This document shows positions 39,953-55,196 of a stretch of DNA of 64,000 bases, in pieces (the first letter of the stretch is position 1; every line of letters starts with the position of its first letter). Where the stretch lies: NCBI GenBank assembly GCA_037903355.1, contig JBAJFE010000052.1, forward strand, positions 248,001 through 312,000, given 5' to 3'. The notes beneath the pieces were generated by a model. It did no database searches. It saw only the letters and a program-made list of their open reading frames with translations, and had not been told where the DNA came from. Made by a program: the position numbers and the translations under genes. This DNA is from Trichuris trichiura (lineage: Eukaryota > Nematoda > Enoplea > Trichinellida > Trichuridae).

Positions 39953-40260
39953 CTAGGTCAATTCGACGCCAAGCAATGCCGGAAAACCAATGAACCCTGA
40001 AATAAAAAGTAGTCATGGTTGAATCAGCGCTTTGGGCTCTTCAACCGACACTGGAATGCTCACGACCAAACGGCGCTTGCGGCATCTGCGCGGTCTTAGC
40101 GACATCAACGGGAAGTTGGAAAAATCCAGGTGGCACTGGTGCAAGAAAGGTGACAGAAGTGAATACTAATCTAAAATTCCAGGGTCGCTACCACCCGTAT
40201 TTTGATGAAGCGAAATTTGCATAACGCACCTGAACCAGGATGATGACCTACTCACTCCCT
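39953..40260 (-). CDS. Candidate last exons of an unknown gene
   Basis: Three pieces join with consistent phase on the minus strand: an exon ending at 40231 before GTGCGT, an exon 40165-40064 before GTGAGC, and a final exon 39996-39953 ending in TAG. The introns would be 65 and 67 nt, as in the firm genes. The joined end is rich in Pro and aromatic residues (APVPPGFFQLPVDVAK, then FIGFPALLGVELT and stop). The family is unknown. In the last exon another frame is also open, so this is only a candidate. Confidence 0.33.
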
Positions 40261-40849
40261 CTTAAGCGGCTCCCTAGCAGCAAGCAGCTAGTTATTATGA
40301 TGAACGCGTGAGCACAAAAGGGCTAATTAGTCTCAATGGATAACTCTGCTGGCAACTATCGACATGAATACATGAACCTAACATTTTTTCCCTTCCAGGC
40401 AGTGAACTACGCATTAAGGTTGAACGAGAAAACGTTATGCCACTGAATACGTATCGAAAAAAATTAAGTTCATCGAGTCAGGGTCGAAATCCCGAGCAGG
40501 TCGGAAATATACTGTACAGCCTAGTAGCGTAGTAGCGGTTCTGCATTGGCATCTTCTAGATAAGAAGCGTGTTTGAGTGCAGGCGTTATTATAACGGTCA
40601 TTTTTTTAAGATCACTAGTTTTGAACAATGCCAGTATAATAATGCCTCTATTCAAGTACATTCCTCATCTAGAAGTTGTTAACGTATAACTTCCAGAAGG
40701 CCACAGCTTACGATGTTTTTTCGACCTAATCAAGATTCTGACTCCTACTGAAGTTCATTAATAAGTCTCGAATAACCAACTCATCAATACCGAAGCACTA
40801 TATGCGTACGTGTACTACTGACGAAAAATTGGTTTAGGCTCAAAAATTT

Positions 40850-40945
40850 CAAAATGCCCTACCAATGGATTAGCAAACTGTTAGACAAAATATAGAATAA
40901 TTCAATACCGTACGTTTCGAAACTGCTCTTGCTCCGTCGTTCGCG
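40850..40945 (+). repeat. Diverged solo arm, family B
   Basis: The block CAAAATGCCCTACCAATGG followed by a TACCGTACGTTTCGAAAC core matches the left arm of 36610-36970 with many substitutions. The stem bases have drifted and no inverted partner is nearby. This shows that single-arm copies exist next to foldback copies. Confidence 0.8.
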
Positions 40946-42088
40946 GTTTAAGCGAGGACGTGTTTATTCGGTAAGGTGGTTCGGTTCCGGTTCAAGCGGG
41001 CTCAAGCATTAAGTGAAAAAGTACCAGTACACTAACAAAATTTGGAAAATTATTTTCTCTTTCTTTTTCGCACGGCTTCTGACACTTTAGAGTTAAAAAC
41101 GGTACAGAAAAATGGATGTACACCGCGCTTGTTAAGCGGAATCAAGTCATCCAAGAGAAAATCATCCCTCATCGTTGGTTTCCAATTCAAATGTATACTG
41201 CAAGTTAAAAATTGGAAACCCGAGCTTCTCTCTATATCCTGAAAACGTTTTCCTTACTGTCCTTTAGTAAGGGTGACCATAGTAAAAAGGCAATGCTTTA
41301 GGTACAAACTAAGATTACAGAAATTTTTACATTATGATGTTAGACAGTTCCTGATGGCATGCCAGCCTTAGAAAGAACATTGTTTTCTCACCGGTGACAT
41401 ATAGAGACCAAACGGAACGATATTAAAGATCTACTGGAAACTAACGGAAAAACTTCAAAGCATATACAAATAAAATTGATCGGATACTAAACTACAGTCA
41501 ACTGTCCATGTGGAGAAGCGAAGAGCAATCTGACAAATGCAATCTGTTTGTCAAACCTTGACGTTGCCATCCAAAGCGAAAGAGGATAAAATTTCAATAA
41601 ATCCTTCGAGCTACAAGTAAAGCAAATGGCACTTCGGCAGCTATTTGAGCACCTTTAATGCAAGCCAAAGGATTTTACGTTCTTAAATTGCAGATGCATT
41701 GGCGTATGCAAATTAAGCCTAAAACAATCGATACAACGATCAACGCTTCAGAAGCCAAAAACTGCATCTTAACTACGTTACGACGCGTAAAAGAGTTTTC
41801 ATTTGTTTGCTAAAATATTAATAAGTACAATTTTGTTTTTAACTCAGACTAACGTTTTCTCGTTGAAATACCTTTAGTTACAGATAGACACGGATAAAGT
41901 TTTTTTAAAAAGTATATACAATAAACTTAGGAATTTAATATCTTTTCACGCATTTCCCAATTCCGATATAACCTTGTTAGCAACAAGGGCAACGACTGGA
42001 AACGTCAAGTACTTATGGCCCACTGCAAGTCGCTGATCAGCGACGTGCCACCGTGAAAACAAGCCAGGTAGTGGACCGAGAATTCCAG
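40946..42088. other. Region downstream of the zinc transporter gene
   Basis: This lies just past the minus-strand stop of the ZnT5-like gene and probably includes its 3' untranslated region. No other exon or repeat was recognised. The small open frame at 41042-41242 has no features. Confidence 0.35.
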
Positions 42089-45111
<3,023 letters not shown>

Positions 45112-45393
45112 CTAAAAAGAATAAAAAAGCATAAAAACTCGACAAGTTCACTGTATAACAGAAAATGCAAGCTATAAGTAAAAACTCAAAGCACGTAGTT
45201 CGTTTGAGCACAAGGCTAAAAAAGCATAAATTGCTAGCCTCGAACGTAAGAAATGTCTAATTTTGTAGCTTCATCTTTTTTGTTTACTGTCCCTTACAAT
45301 TACTAAATAAATTTTGAAATGATAATACCGTACTTCAAGTTGCTTGCATGATAACTGTATCGTTGACTATTTGCAGCAGAAATTACGGATTAC

Positions 45394-45768
45394 CAAAAAC
45401 ATAAGCGGAGAAGGAAGACATTCTGTTAAGGCTGATCTTGTTTACTGCTCTTTTCTAAGCAAAAACAACACCTTGAAGTCAACATCAATGTAACATTAGT
45501 TTAACAAATCCTGGTTTTATTGCAGGTCTTACGTTAAGACATAAAAAAAGCTTTACTTCCAGCGGCACATAAAACTGTTTCCGCGTCTTAGACGGTACTG
45601 GCGCATAGTCAAATTCCCACATCCGAAATTTCGAATCCAGAATACTCGAACCTCTGGGATACGATAGACTAGTGAAAAATAGCACACGTGACTTCATGCT
45701 GTGTAAACGGTAGCTGTAAAACAAATGAAGTTTTACTTAGACCAGCATTCAATCCCCAATACGTCATA
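45394..45768 (-). CDS. Candidate exons, unknown protein
   Basis: Three exons join in phase on the minus strand: 45768-45737, 45668-45533 and 45454-45394. The introns are 68 and 78 nt, with donors GTAAAA and GTAAGA. The middle exon is open for 45 codons and includes FRMWEFDYAPVPSK and YVPLEVKLFLCLN; the third includes KRAVNKISLNRMSSF. The family is not recognised. The exons lie between the ZnT5-like gene and the Tigger insertion, and may be the second half of the gene whose start is at 48573-48907. They do not resemble the missing ZnT5 N-terminus. Confidence 0.33.
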
Positions 45769-45825
45769 CTGTAAATAGATAAATATACCAAAGCCCGCAA
45801 ACTCTTCAAAGCACTAACAAATATA

Positions 45826-48571
45826 CAGACAGTTCTCGTATAACGCGTGTTCATATAACGCGTTTTCGCTCATACGCAATTTTGAAATCGTAGCACTTTC
45901 TTACGTAATGCGATTCTGTTTCCGCTCTTACGCGATTTTGCCGGCTGGAAAGCGTGGGCGTATGACAAAGTATCCCCGTGTTTTCATCCACCGAGAGCAA
46001 ACAAAGGCCGCGCTCTTAGCTTATGGGCATTCTTCGGTCACGAACAAGCGAAATGTGACAAAAACGTTTACGATTCTTATCAGAAGTAGTGTCCGACCCA
46101 GCTGTGCGCCCTGCGATATACATACTCAAACAGGCTACTGATCGGTATTCATGTTCGGTGGAATACTTCTCGCCGGCGGGAACATCTGTACAGACGACGC
46201 TTCTATTTTCCATTCTCCCGAAGCGCAGGCATCGTAGATCTTTTCCAGTGAGTCGTAGTACGCTAGCACAGAATTTCGGAAAGCATTCACATCGTCTAAT
46301 TGCGAGCTCAATTCGTATTTTGTCTGATTCCGCGATCCGAGGATAGCCTTTAAGTCTCTGAAAATGTCTGAGCTTCCTGATTCGAAGTCACCTGGTAGTG
46401 CTGGAAAAAGAAAGGCGCTGACTGTTGGAGAGAAACTTGAGATACTGAAACGGTATGAACGGAATGAGACGACACGTGATATCGTCAAAGCTACCGGCAT
46501 AAAAAAATCAACCTTGCGGACCATTACGAGCAATGTAGAAAAAATTAAACAGACTTGCGTAAGCGGTACCAGTTCATGTATTGCAATGTCAATAAGAACA
46601 AGGCTTAAGATACTGGAAGAAATGGAAAAACTACTCAGCATTTGGATCGAAACTCAAACGATGAAAAGAATAGGAACAACGTTTTTCACCATCAGACAAA
46701 AAGCAATTACCATTTACGAAGACCTTAAGAAACAGTCTACAAATCCTACTAAAATTCCTCCATTTACAGCTAGTAGTGGTTGGTTCTGCAGTTTCAAGAA
46801 TCGATACAGTTTTCACAATGTTCGTCTCCGTGGCGAAGCAGGAAGCGCGGACGTCCATGCCGCGCAAACATTTCCAATAGAAGTTCAAAACTTGGACAAA
46901 GAAAAGGGCTACTGCGTCGATCAAATTTTTAACTTCGACGAGACAAATCTTTATTTAAAGCGTATGCCAAAAAGGACCTACATTTCCAGAGAGCGTAGGC
47001 ATGCTGCAGGAATCTGCGCTGCGAAAGATCGTGTGACTGTAATAATCGGTGCCAACGCTAGTGGAAATCTTAAACTGAAGCCATTGATGATTCATCGTCA
47101 TGCCAATCCACGAGCCCTAAGGGGAATTGTTAAAAGCAGTTTGGGCGTTTACAGCAAAAGAGGATGGATGACTGCCCAAGTTTGCCTTGATATTTTTTCT
47201 AATGCTTATGTGAATGACATTAAGAAATACTTGAACGAGAAGAACTTGGCTTTTAAAGTTCTCGTAATCATGGATAGCGTGCCAAGCCACCCACCGATGA
47301 TAGCTGAGCTAGACCCAAATGTCCACTTTGTTTTCTTGCCTACACGGACCACTTCTTTGTTACAACCGCTTGACCAAGGCGTTATCGGAGCATTCAAAGC
47401 TTACTACTTAAGGCGAACGTTCAAGATGCTGATCAACGCGACCGACGGAGAGAATTGTGAAACTGTGATGGAATTTCGGAAGAACTATAACCTGAGAATA
47501 GCCATTAACAACATCGTAGAAGCCTGGAATGGCGTATCGAAACAGTGCTTGCACCGTGTTTAGCGGAAACTCATCCGAGATCTGATCTTTGATTTTAAAG
47601 ACTTTGAGCCTTCTGCTCAAGTATGCGAAATTACTGAAAGCTGCGTTCAGTTGGCAAACAGGCTAGGCTTTGAAGGACTGGAATATCAGGATATTGAAGG
47701 CATTTTGAATTGTCAACCGGATGAGCTGACCACCGAGGACCTGCAGGAACTTTCTGTAGCAGGGGAAGCAGAAGGAAGAGAATAAGATGATGAAAATCAG
47801 GAAGTTCCTCCGCCTCTTCCGCGACAAATGACCACTGCTGAGCTGTCAGATACCCTGGAAACTATTGAACAGCGTTTACAACGGCTCGAAGACAATGATT
47901 GTAATGCAGAACGCAGCGGGGAAACCACAAGAGGTATCTGAGCTTGCTTGGAGCCATATAAGCAGCTGCTGTACGAAAGAAGTACACGTGCGAAACAAAA
48001 GAAGCTCAAATTCTGCTTTACTGCAATGAAGAAACGTTGTGACGATGAGGAAGCGCTACCTTCTACATCTAATAGGACCTCAGTTGTCCCGTAACAAAGG
48101 ATAGTGAGATTTAAAAAATGAGTCCAACAGAACTCCATTCTTTCCTGGGTATGAGGTCGTTTATTTTAGTACTGAGAGGGACTCTTTCCACAAGCTAAAG
48201 ACGCAAGCACGCCGCTCCTGAAAGCCAATTTGAACTATGTCCGCTGTAAAGAGTTCTATCATAAAAGCTCTGCCGTTAATGTATGATCACCGTAAAAGAT
48301 AATGTTATTCAGACCCTGTGTAAGAGGATTCATACGTCAGCGTGCCTGACGGTAGAATACGTAGCTCAGGTACATCATAATTCCTGTTTCAGCCCAGCTT
48401 GTTTAAGATATCTCTCCGTTGTTGTTTACAAGTAAACAATCCTTCCGACGCTTTGAGCCAAATCGTGATTTTCCTATACTTTACATGTCTCCTATAATGC
48501 GATTTCATATAACGCGAGATTTTTCAGGATTTTTAAGTGACCAAACGCTTGCGTTATACGAGAACTGCCTG
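45826..48571 (+). mobile_element. Full-length Tigger/pogo DNA transposon
   Basis: The element has terminal inverted repeats beginning CAGACAGTTCTCGTATAACG on the left and CAGGCAGTTCTCGTATAACG on the right. A second inverted block, TTCATATAACGCG, lies just inside each end. It is flanked by a TA duplication (45824-45825 and 48572-48573). At 2746 bp it has the size of an autonomous Tigger. It contains one transposase frame, now broken. It separates two minus-strand exon groups that may once have belonged to one gene. Confidence 0.95.
46364..48094 (+). pseudogene. Tigger transposase with in-frame stops
   Basis: The first 399 codons are open. The N-terminus (LTVGEKLEILKRYERNET) is a psq/CENP-B type helix-turn-helix, followed by a CENP-B-like second DNA-binding domain. 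The DDE domain shows NFDETNLYLKR (first Asp), VIMDSVPSHPP (second Asp) and SLLQPLDQGVIGAFK (third Asp), so the catalytic acids remain. In-frame stops occur at 47561, 47783 and 47939, before a likely natural stop at 48092. The frame is otherwise unshifted, so decay is by nonsense changes only and fairly recent. The C-terminal part is acidic and Gln-rich. Confidence 0.92.
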
Positions 48572-48572
48572 T

Positions 48573-48907
48573 AGTTTTGAGCATGCTGGGCATGGGAATA
48601 TCTGCCTTTATAAGGAACTGACCAACAAGTTCTAAAGATAATGCTAACAAGCTGTTGTGTTTTCGAAGGATCTATCGCGGCTGTACCCACCAAGTAAGGG
48701 TACTGAACCAAAGAAGATGTTTCCCATAGCGTGTGCAAGCCTAATTGCACTGCACGTGTATAAAGAATAGCCGTAAAATATGGTGGGCATACATAAAATC
48801 GCTTAAAAGGCAGGCTAAAATGTTTTGGGTTTTCTCCAATAGTTCATCTAGGCATATTGGTTGCACATTCAGACGGTCAAGTGTTTACAACTACAGGGAA
48901 ACCGCAT
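48573..48907 (-). CDS. Candidate 5' exons cut by Tigger
   Basis: Four small exons join in phase on the minus strand: 48907-48889 (ATG at 48905-48907), 48814-48793, 48749-48691, and 48643 up to the Tigger edge. The introns are 74, 43 and 47 nt, with donors GTAAAC, GTATGC and GTGGGT. The product starts MRFPCSSCLLSDF and continues with a hydrophobic AMGNIFFGSVPLL segment and LELVGQFLIKADIPMPSM, so it may enter the secretory pathway. The family is unknown. The reading frame runs straight into the transposon, so the gene is either interrupted or uses a splice site I cannot see. Confidence 0.38.
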
Positions 48908-49424
48908 GAATATCCAGCAAAATACATCCACCAAAAAGGAAGATCAACTCACCATTAAAGGTCATAAGTTCCCGTAAGTTAAACCTGCACGTCTAACAGA
49001 AAACATTGTCTAGGAAGCGGGTTAACGCATTATTTGCAACGCTGAATAAATGTTCAAAAGTAGGGACGCTTTACAACTCCTGAAAAATTGAGAAAAATAT
49101 GTAAATAAGTTGAACAAGCCAAAAACAAAACGTGGACATCATTGATATGTTGCGCACAGACTCTATGGTTATTATACAAGCGAAACAGTGGTGCAGCTTC
49201 GTAAATTACGAATTAAACACTTTACGACAGTAAAGACCATATTAGTAGCAGCAAACAGGAACATAATGATATTTGAAAAATCTGCGCATGTCGTTCGCCG
49301 CAGCTTCCTATAATATTATGGGTAACACGTGAAATCTTTTCGAAATCTGAACTCGTAATCTAAAAACCATAAACAAAGCTCTTATCAGTAAATCGAAAAT
49401 AGTAAAACCGTTTTATAAACTTTT

Positions 49425-50246
49425 TTAAGCTAGGCAGTCGAAGAAGTCTTGTGATACGAAGTCAACTTCTGTGAACTGTTAGTCAACAATACATTTTAAA
49501 TAAATGTACTCACACTCCTTATCACCATGGAGGCTTTCTTTTGCATCAGGATCCATCAGGATCATTGTTGCAAAACCTAACGATAATAACATTGATCCTC
49601 GAGCCTACAAGACAATCGCTTATACTAGTGATAGAAATGATAAAACGAAAAACTATACTTTGGATGAACTTCCACTGCCGAGGAATAAAGTTGAAAGGGC
49701 GGCGAAAACGATACAAGAATCTATTTCACCAACGAGTACAGCACGTAAAGGGCCACACAAAATTACTCCATACAGCCAAAATAACTGACTGCCAGTACTT
49801 AATAATGAATGCAAAAGCGCGCGTTTGCACTAAAGCGAAGCTACTATAGAGCCTTATTTTAACAAAATTTAATCACCTGTCGTCTATTAATCGAAGCTGT
49901 ACCAAACTTTGAGCGAAATGACCAAGAAGACGCGATGGCAGTTCTAAAAATGCAAGTCGAAAACCAATGGAATGCAACTTTTCTGGATTAAGCAACAGTG
50001 AGCAAACCAATGCATACAAACTTACATTAGCTTCACCAAAGCTATAAATTGAATAAGCGGTACAAATCGCAAAACATTGCCCAGTAAAAACATCCCGACC
50101 AGTTTAAAACATTTCACAATCCATAAGGCACCAAAACCAAGCGCTGTTCTGTAAGACAAATGCAGCTTTTCATTAAAGCTCAACCACCTGACTCACCTGG
50201 TTGTGAAAGGGTCCTGCTGGGACCGGAGGAAAGCCTGAGCGTCCAT
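49425..50246 (-). CDS. Small membrane protein, unknown family
   Basis: Five exons join in phase on the minus strand: 50246-50197, 50148-50026, 49943-49877, 49604-49526 and 49468-49425, giving 120 residues with stop TAA. Four splice donors are strong (GTGAGT, GTAAGT, GTGATT, GTGATA) and three introns are 48-82 nt. The start MDAQAFLRSQQDPF has a good context (GGCGATGG). A hydrophobic stretch follows over about residues 20-65 (two membrane passes), then a short basic part, a third hydrophobic segment (MLLSLGFATMILM) and an acidic end, DFVSQDFFDCLA. I do not recognise the family. The open frame on the plus strand at 49504-49788 is its antisense shadow. Confidence 0.6.
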
Positions 50247-52347
50247 CGCCGCTTCTTAGGAGGATTCTTGAAAAGTATTTTGCGTTCAACCGTCTTTGTA
50301 GCCCTTCAAAGACTGCAATAACATCGACTGAAGCAAACAGAACCTTCTATAAATAAGCTGACAGGTAGAAAACTTCGCAATCCAATTATCTAAGCATCTG
50401 TCGTTACCCAAACCCGCTGCCGCATACAAGAAAAAAATTTGGATACGGATCCAAAAATTTCACGAAAACTTTTAAAGTTCTATCTGCCCGGAGAGTAAAT
50501 TTCCCCGCTGTAATTGTTACTGAAGGCTAAGCTTCCACTTCGGACAAACAATGTCATGGACGAAACAGTGAACACCGTGTATGTGACTTGCAGGTGTTAT
50601 TACAGTACATCTACATTCTACTACGAAAGGAGTTTTGTTTAGAACTGGTGGATGCTTAAGTACGTCAATTATCAAAGCTTCAGTTATTTAAATCTTTAGT
50701 TCACACGTAGGGAACAAGTCTTTTACGCAGCAGAAAATGCTATACAACGACTAGTCGCATGTGATGTTTCTATCCGCCGCAAAACGTAGGAACGCCCCCT
50801 TTTCATTGCAGCTGCAGAAAACGGATGAACGCTTGAACGTATCGGTTCAACCTTTTGTGTACATCTCAATGTTCCGTTTGGTTTTCTTCAGCATTTTAAC
50901 GTTTCAAAGTGTTGCAGTTATGATTTCTTGTGTCTGGTACGTGAGTCTCCATCATGCTTTCAGAAGCAACCGTTGGTTATTGAAAGCCGGTAGTATCTCT
51001 CAGTGAAACTTCCTTCTCGAAATGGCTACGGGGGCAACGGTAAACGAATTGCTGTAAGTGTAAAAGCATGAGTTTCTTTCGAAAGTAAACCATGTCATAA
51101 GCTCATTAGTTCAAAACCAGGGCGGGAAGATGTCACAAGGATTAAACATTTACTGTTGGCTGTTAAGGTGTGATTATTTCAAACCTAAGCTTGTTAAATA
51201 AGGGATGCATTTCAATTGCGGATATATTTTCCCAATAACGTTTCATTATGTTTGCTTCGCTTTAGAGCAGTTTCGAGGCATTGTCGGTCGACTTAACTAA
51301 AATCAAAAGCTGCATTAATACACTCAACAACAATTTCTATTGCTACCAGCTGCCGCAGATACAAAAGATTGTTTTTAGATGAACAAACTCCCGTTAAGAA
51401 AAAAGTTCGTCATATTTTAAACAGCTGCCGCTTCACACATCAGTCGGAGCAAAACCGTTTACACGATTACTGCCAAAATGTTTCCAATAACAGAAAAACA
51501 TGCAGGTAGCGCGCGAGAATGCAAATGCAATGCATGGAAGAATGAAAACAGAAGTTTTAATCTTCAAAATTTAAGGTAGAAGAATTAAATATAGCATCAG
51601 GTATTTACATGTTTAATGTTTTGATGGCTTCTTAATAAACTGTTTGCAGAAAGGGACTTTTTTAGTTATCCCCACGAAAGCATACAGTAATCAGAGCGCT
51701 AAACAAATAAATGCAGGTACATCCTGCTAATAACAAACAGACATGACGCAGTTCTCGCGTCGTAATCGACTACAGCAAGTATGACGTTTTTTGCGTCTTG
51801 AATACTGCTGTGCTTCATTTGTTACGGACGGCAAAATTATTTACAGCGCGCTTCAACTTGACCTAACCAACTTCACTGAATTGACCTACCCGACTTTACT
51901 TCAAGCCAACCTAGCCTAAAAGCAATTAATCCTACTGTAATACCTGCAGACACGTGTACAGTTTGACTGGTGTAAATCCAATATACTTAGTACACAGAGG
52001 ATATGTCTAGCAACTACAAATCAAGCATGAGTGTATGCTGTCTGTGCTACCTTCACGGAAGAAAGCTTCTGTTTTTTAGGTTTTTTTGCAACCTACGCGT
52101 AATGTAAAGGTTGTATATCGCAGGCATAGGAGTTATTCATGGAATGTGAAGCATCAATATGACATACTTTGCCTATAAGCAGACTACCCGCGAAACCCAC
52201 GGTTTTTGGACAACGCGTATACTTTGTATGCTGTGTGTACTTGCGTACAAGAAATATGCACGTCATATATGGCTTCAACATGCTTATAACTAGGATAGCT
52301 GCAGCATAATAGGTCTCTATGGCACAGACGTAACACTTATGCTTTAT
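50247..52347. other. No gene recognised
   Basis: This is the upstream side of the small membrane protein gene. AG dinucleotides close to its ATG (CTCCTAAG at about 50254-50261) could serve as a trans-splice or 5' untranslated acceptor. The remainder shows only short open frames. Confidence 0.35.
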
Positions 52348-52907
52348 ATCCAGTTGAACCTCCGTAAGTTGACCACCCAGCGGACTGGAGAAAACTGGTC
52401 AACATGGGGAAGTTGTTGGTATAGGTGGATTGCCTGAAAGGATTACTATCTGTAAGCATTTTATTTTGTTGCGCAGCATCTATTGGAGGTCTACTGAATG
52501 ACGAGCTCCATAAAAATAAACTTATTGCAAAATCGTGCATACGGTTTTTTGGGGGCTACAAGCACCGATAAGCAGACCAGGCCATTGTTCCCATTACGTA
52601 ATAATCCCCACTTGACCTCCTTTGAAGTTGCCGCCTGACTTTCGGTGGGTGACTGATTCACGAGACCCGAAGCCGGTTTTCCCTGATCAGTCACTTTTTT
52701 CATCAAACCGACTTCGGCAATCTGGTAAACTAAATTCTCGCTTGCAGAGATTGACACCGCGCTGTGGACGCCAGGGACCTACATCGAAGACTGCATTACC
52801 TGCTTCTCGATGTCCTACTGTAAGCCTCTTCCGTAAACCGGATTTCTTCCGTAGTCCGGATTACCCACTGCCCCGACGCGTCTAGATTAGGGAGATTCCA
52901 TTGTATA
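52348..52907. mobile_element. Decayed Tigger-like MITE
   Basis: The right 200 bases (from about 52710) match the right part of the element at 60095-61236: CGCTTGCAGAGATTGACA, GCATTACCTGCTTCT, CCTACTGTAAGCCTC, and the end TAGATTAGGGAGATTCCATTG before TA. The left end (CAGTTGAACCTCCGTAAGTTGACC from about 52351) is only loosely complementary to it. A similar block, CCCACTTGACCTCCTTTGAAG, at about 52608 suggests a nested or composite element. Confidence 0.6.
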
Positions 52908-54436
52908 TGGGTTGCACGCGGTACATACTACTTCAAAATAGGATATTTGTGATATACAGTATCTAAGCCATATTTACTTGCCGACAGGGAATATTTATGC
53001 CACTTATATTGTATGCATTTGGTAAAAACTACTTTTAGACTAAATATCTGTGGCGTTCCCGATCTTCAGGCACCCATATGGGGTCCATTATTGCACCGAA
53101 CGAATATCTACGGTGCCTATACTAGGCACTTAGTGTACCATTTTTAGTCATCACCAAACCCCATCGCGCTTGTACACAATCCGGTTCAAAAAATTCCCCC
53201 ATTCTGAGCGGACTACATGCTAATTTCAACAGCGTCTCATTGTACTTATAGCTGTGCTTTTACACTCCCCATTTCCTTTTAAGAGACAGGAAAACCGAGT
53301 ACTTGCAATCCATCTGAGCTTCAGGCATTTCTGGGTATAATTAGTATGGCTAATCCAAAGAGTTCAATTTTAGTGTAATTGTAGCATGCAAAGGTTTTGC
53401 TTCGTTGTGAAAATTTGGGACGTTCTTTGAAAGCTCAATTTCCTAAGTACTGCGTTAGACGCGACAAGTTTTGTCGTGAGCTCGTGAATTTTATTCACTT
53501 GTTCACAGCGTGTTTGTAGTGCAGGAAGTTTCAGGCAAGAGCAGCAGCAAAGTTAAGTGCAGAGAAGCGCAGCGAAGTTCAGGATTTCTTTGTTTTTCGA
53601 AGCTGTTATTTCATCGTGTTCAATTACTGTTTGAACGAATGAATTGATTTGTGCTATCAGCAACTGCAGGAGACAGCAGAGATAACAGCTGACGTATCAG
53701 CAGACTTGCTCTGCCTGTCCATAGCGACTGTGCTTACGTTTCAGCTATGCTCAGTATTTCTGCGAGATAAAACGTCACACATCTATAACGTTAGATGACA
53801 AATTAACCTGCCTGGGCATAATAGAAACAGTAATCCCTATTGCCTCCAATTCACTTTCCTTTCAGCAAGAACTCCATTACTATCAAATTGTACTGATCTG
53901 TGTACGTCTTTCCTGTGTGGAGCAGTAACTAGACAAATATCTCCGCGCTTGCGCAACAATGCGCAGTTTTGCATAACGCCGTAAATCTGTGCGGGCTCTG
54001 TTGAACAACGTTTTCAACGAATAAGTTTCGCGAAAGATTTTGAACGAATCTTTCGAGAAGTACTACAGTGACAGATTGAAATGAAGAAGTTCCGTACAAT
54101 ACGAACAACGTTAATTCAACGGGAAAAATCATTGAAATTTGTTAACTGCAACGAACTAGAAGATCTCTTTAAAAACTCTGAAATCAAGGTCTTAACAGGG
54201 TACACAAACTGTATGCCAGTCGAGCTAATAATGAACTTACATTTTGCTTGCCGGCCTGTAGTAATTCCTTTAATTCGTCAAAAGCAACTACGGAAACGCC
54301 GTAATCTGGAGAGCCGTCCACAAGCACCAGTGGAGAGTAGGGCAAAATTTTCTTCTTCGTAAATGTTAGTCTGCATGAAGCAGTCAATGCTTTGTTAGCT
54401 GCATAAACCGAATGGGCTCAATTTTCCGCTTTACAG
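52908..54436. other. No gene recognised
   Basis: No exon chain was found. At 54052-54061 the sequence TTTCGAGAAG matches a two-unit heat shock element (nTTCnnGAAn), but it is 1.1 kb before the small heat shock gene and may be chance. The minus open frame at 53929-54132 lacks features. Confidence 0.35.
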
Positions 54437-54763
54437 TTAAGAGCAAGCGTTTCTTTCTTGAGTACAAATGCAACCCGTAAAATATAGAGCCGTAAGAAGG
54501 CACAAGCACTTAGCGCGCAATACGTCTCTGAGACCGTTCATCAGGGAAATGCAAATTCTGGCTAATGTGAAAACCAGATAAGAAATGAGCTCGACGGTAG
54601 ACCATCCGTAGATGCGGATAAGCATTTCCAACGTATAGTTTACTCCTCTTAAGAATTGCCATTTTTGTAGAATCGTTACGTTTCCAATGCGTATGAAAAC
54701 GTACGTCGCACAATAAACGATCAGTGAGAAAAAAATTGCTGGTTTGATAATAAATTGAACTGA
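54437..54763 (-). CDS. Possible exon of a membrane protein
   Basis: A minus-strand frame stays open for about 108 codons from an acceptor-like TTCAG at about 54764 to a stop at 54437. It has hydrophobic segments (AIFFSLIVYCATYVFI, LISYLVFTLARICI, CLCLLTALYFTGC) separated by polar parts, as in a multi-pass protein. No family is recognised, another frame is open for 116 codons across the same DNA, and there is no supporting second exon. It is weak. Confidence 0.2.
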   Translation of the reverse strand, partial: SVQFIIKPAIFFSLIVYCATYVFIRIGNVTILQKWQFLRGVNYTLEMLIRIYGWSTVELISYLVFTLARICISLMNGLRDVLRAKCLCLLTALYFTGCICTQERNACS

Positions 54764-55196
54764 ATCTTGGAATATTTAACTCGCTGCTGGAAATCAAGTT
54801 CCAACTGGTGCGTGGACTGCGCTCTGTAGTAGAGCTCATCGGAAGTAATCTCTTTTTCATTTGCTATAGCAGCATTCCGCTTCATTGGAATTGCTGACAC
54901 AGAGATTAAACGTTAAAGCTCCATAAAGCACAAGAGGTCATATACCTAATTGTTCTTTACACCTTCTTACTTTGAAAGCAGTAAACAACTATTGCTATCA
55001 ACCTGCTGATCATATTATCCTACTGCTTGCAAGCTGGTTTACTTGCCTTCTTTGCCAGCTGCAAAGAACTGGCTAGTACAAGCGTTTATTTGCATATTTT
55101 TGAAGTCTTTGCGCTATTGCGTTTGCATTTTCACTGCTATTTGCATTGCATTGAACTGCACTTGAATCGTTGCATGTCTGGCACCCCTTTTCGTAG

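Noticed and set aside
40480..40510. tRNA-like B box (GGGTCGAAATCCCG)
   Set aside because: No matching A box or cloverleaf stems could be found upstream.
49504..49849. Plus-strand frames of 94 and 102 codons
   Set aside because: They overlap, are both open, and lie antisense to splice-consistent exons of the small membrane protein gene.
54081..54362. Plus-strand open frame of 93 codons before the heat shock gene
   Set aside because: No domain, no link in phase to the heat shock exon, and a competing minus frame.
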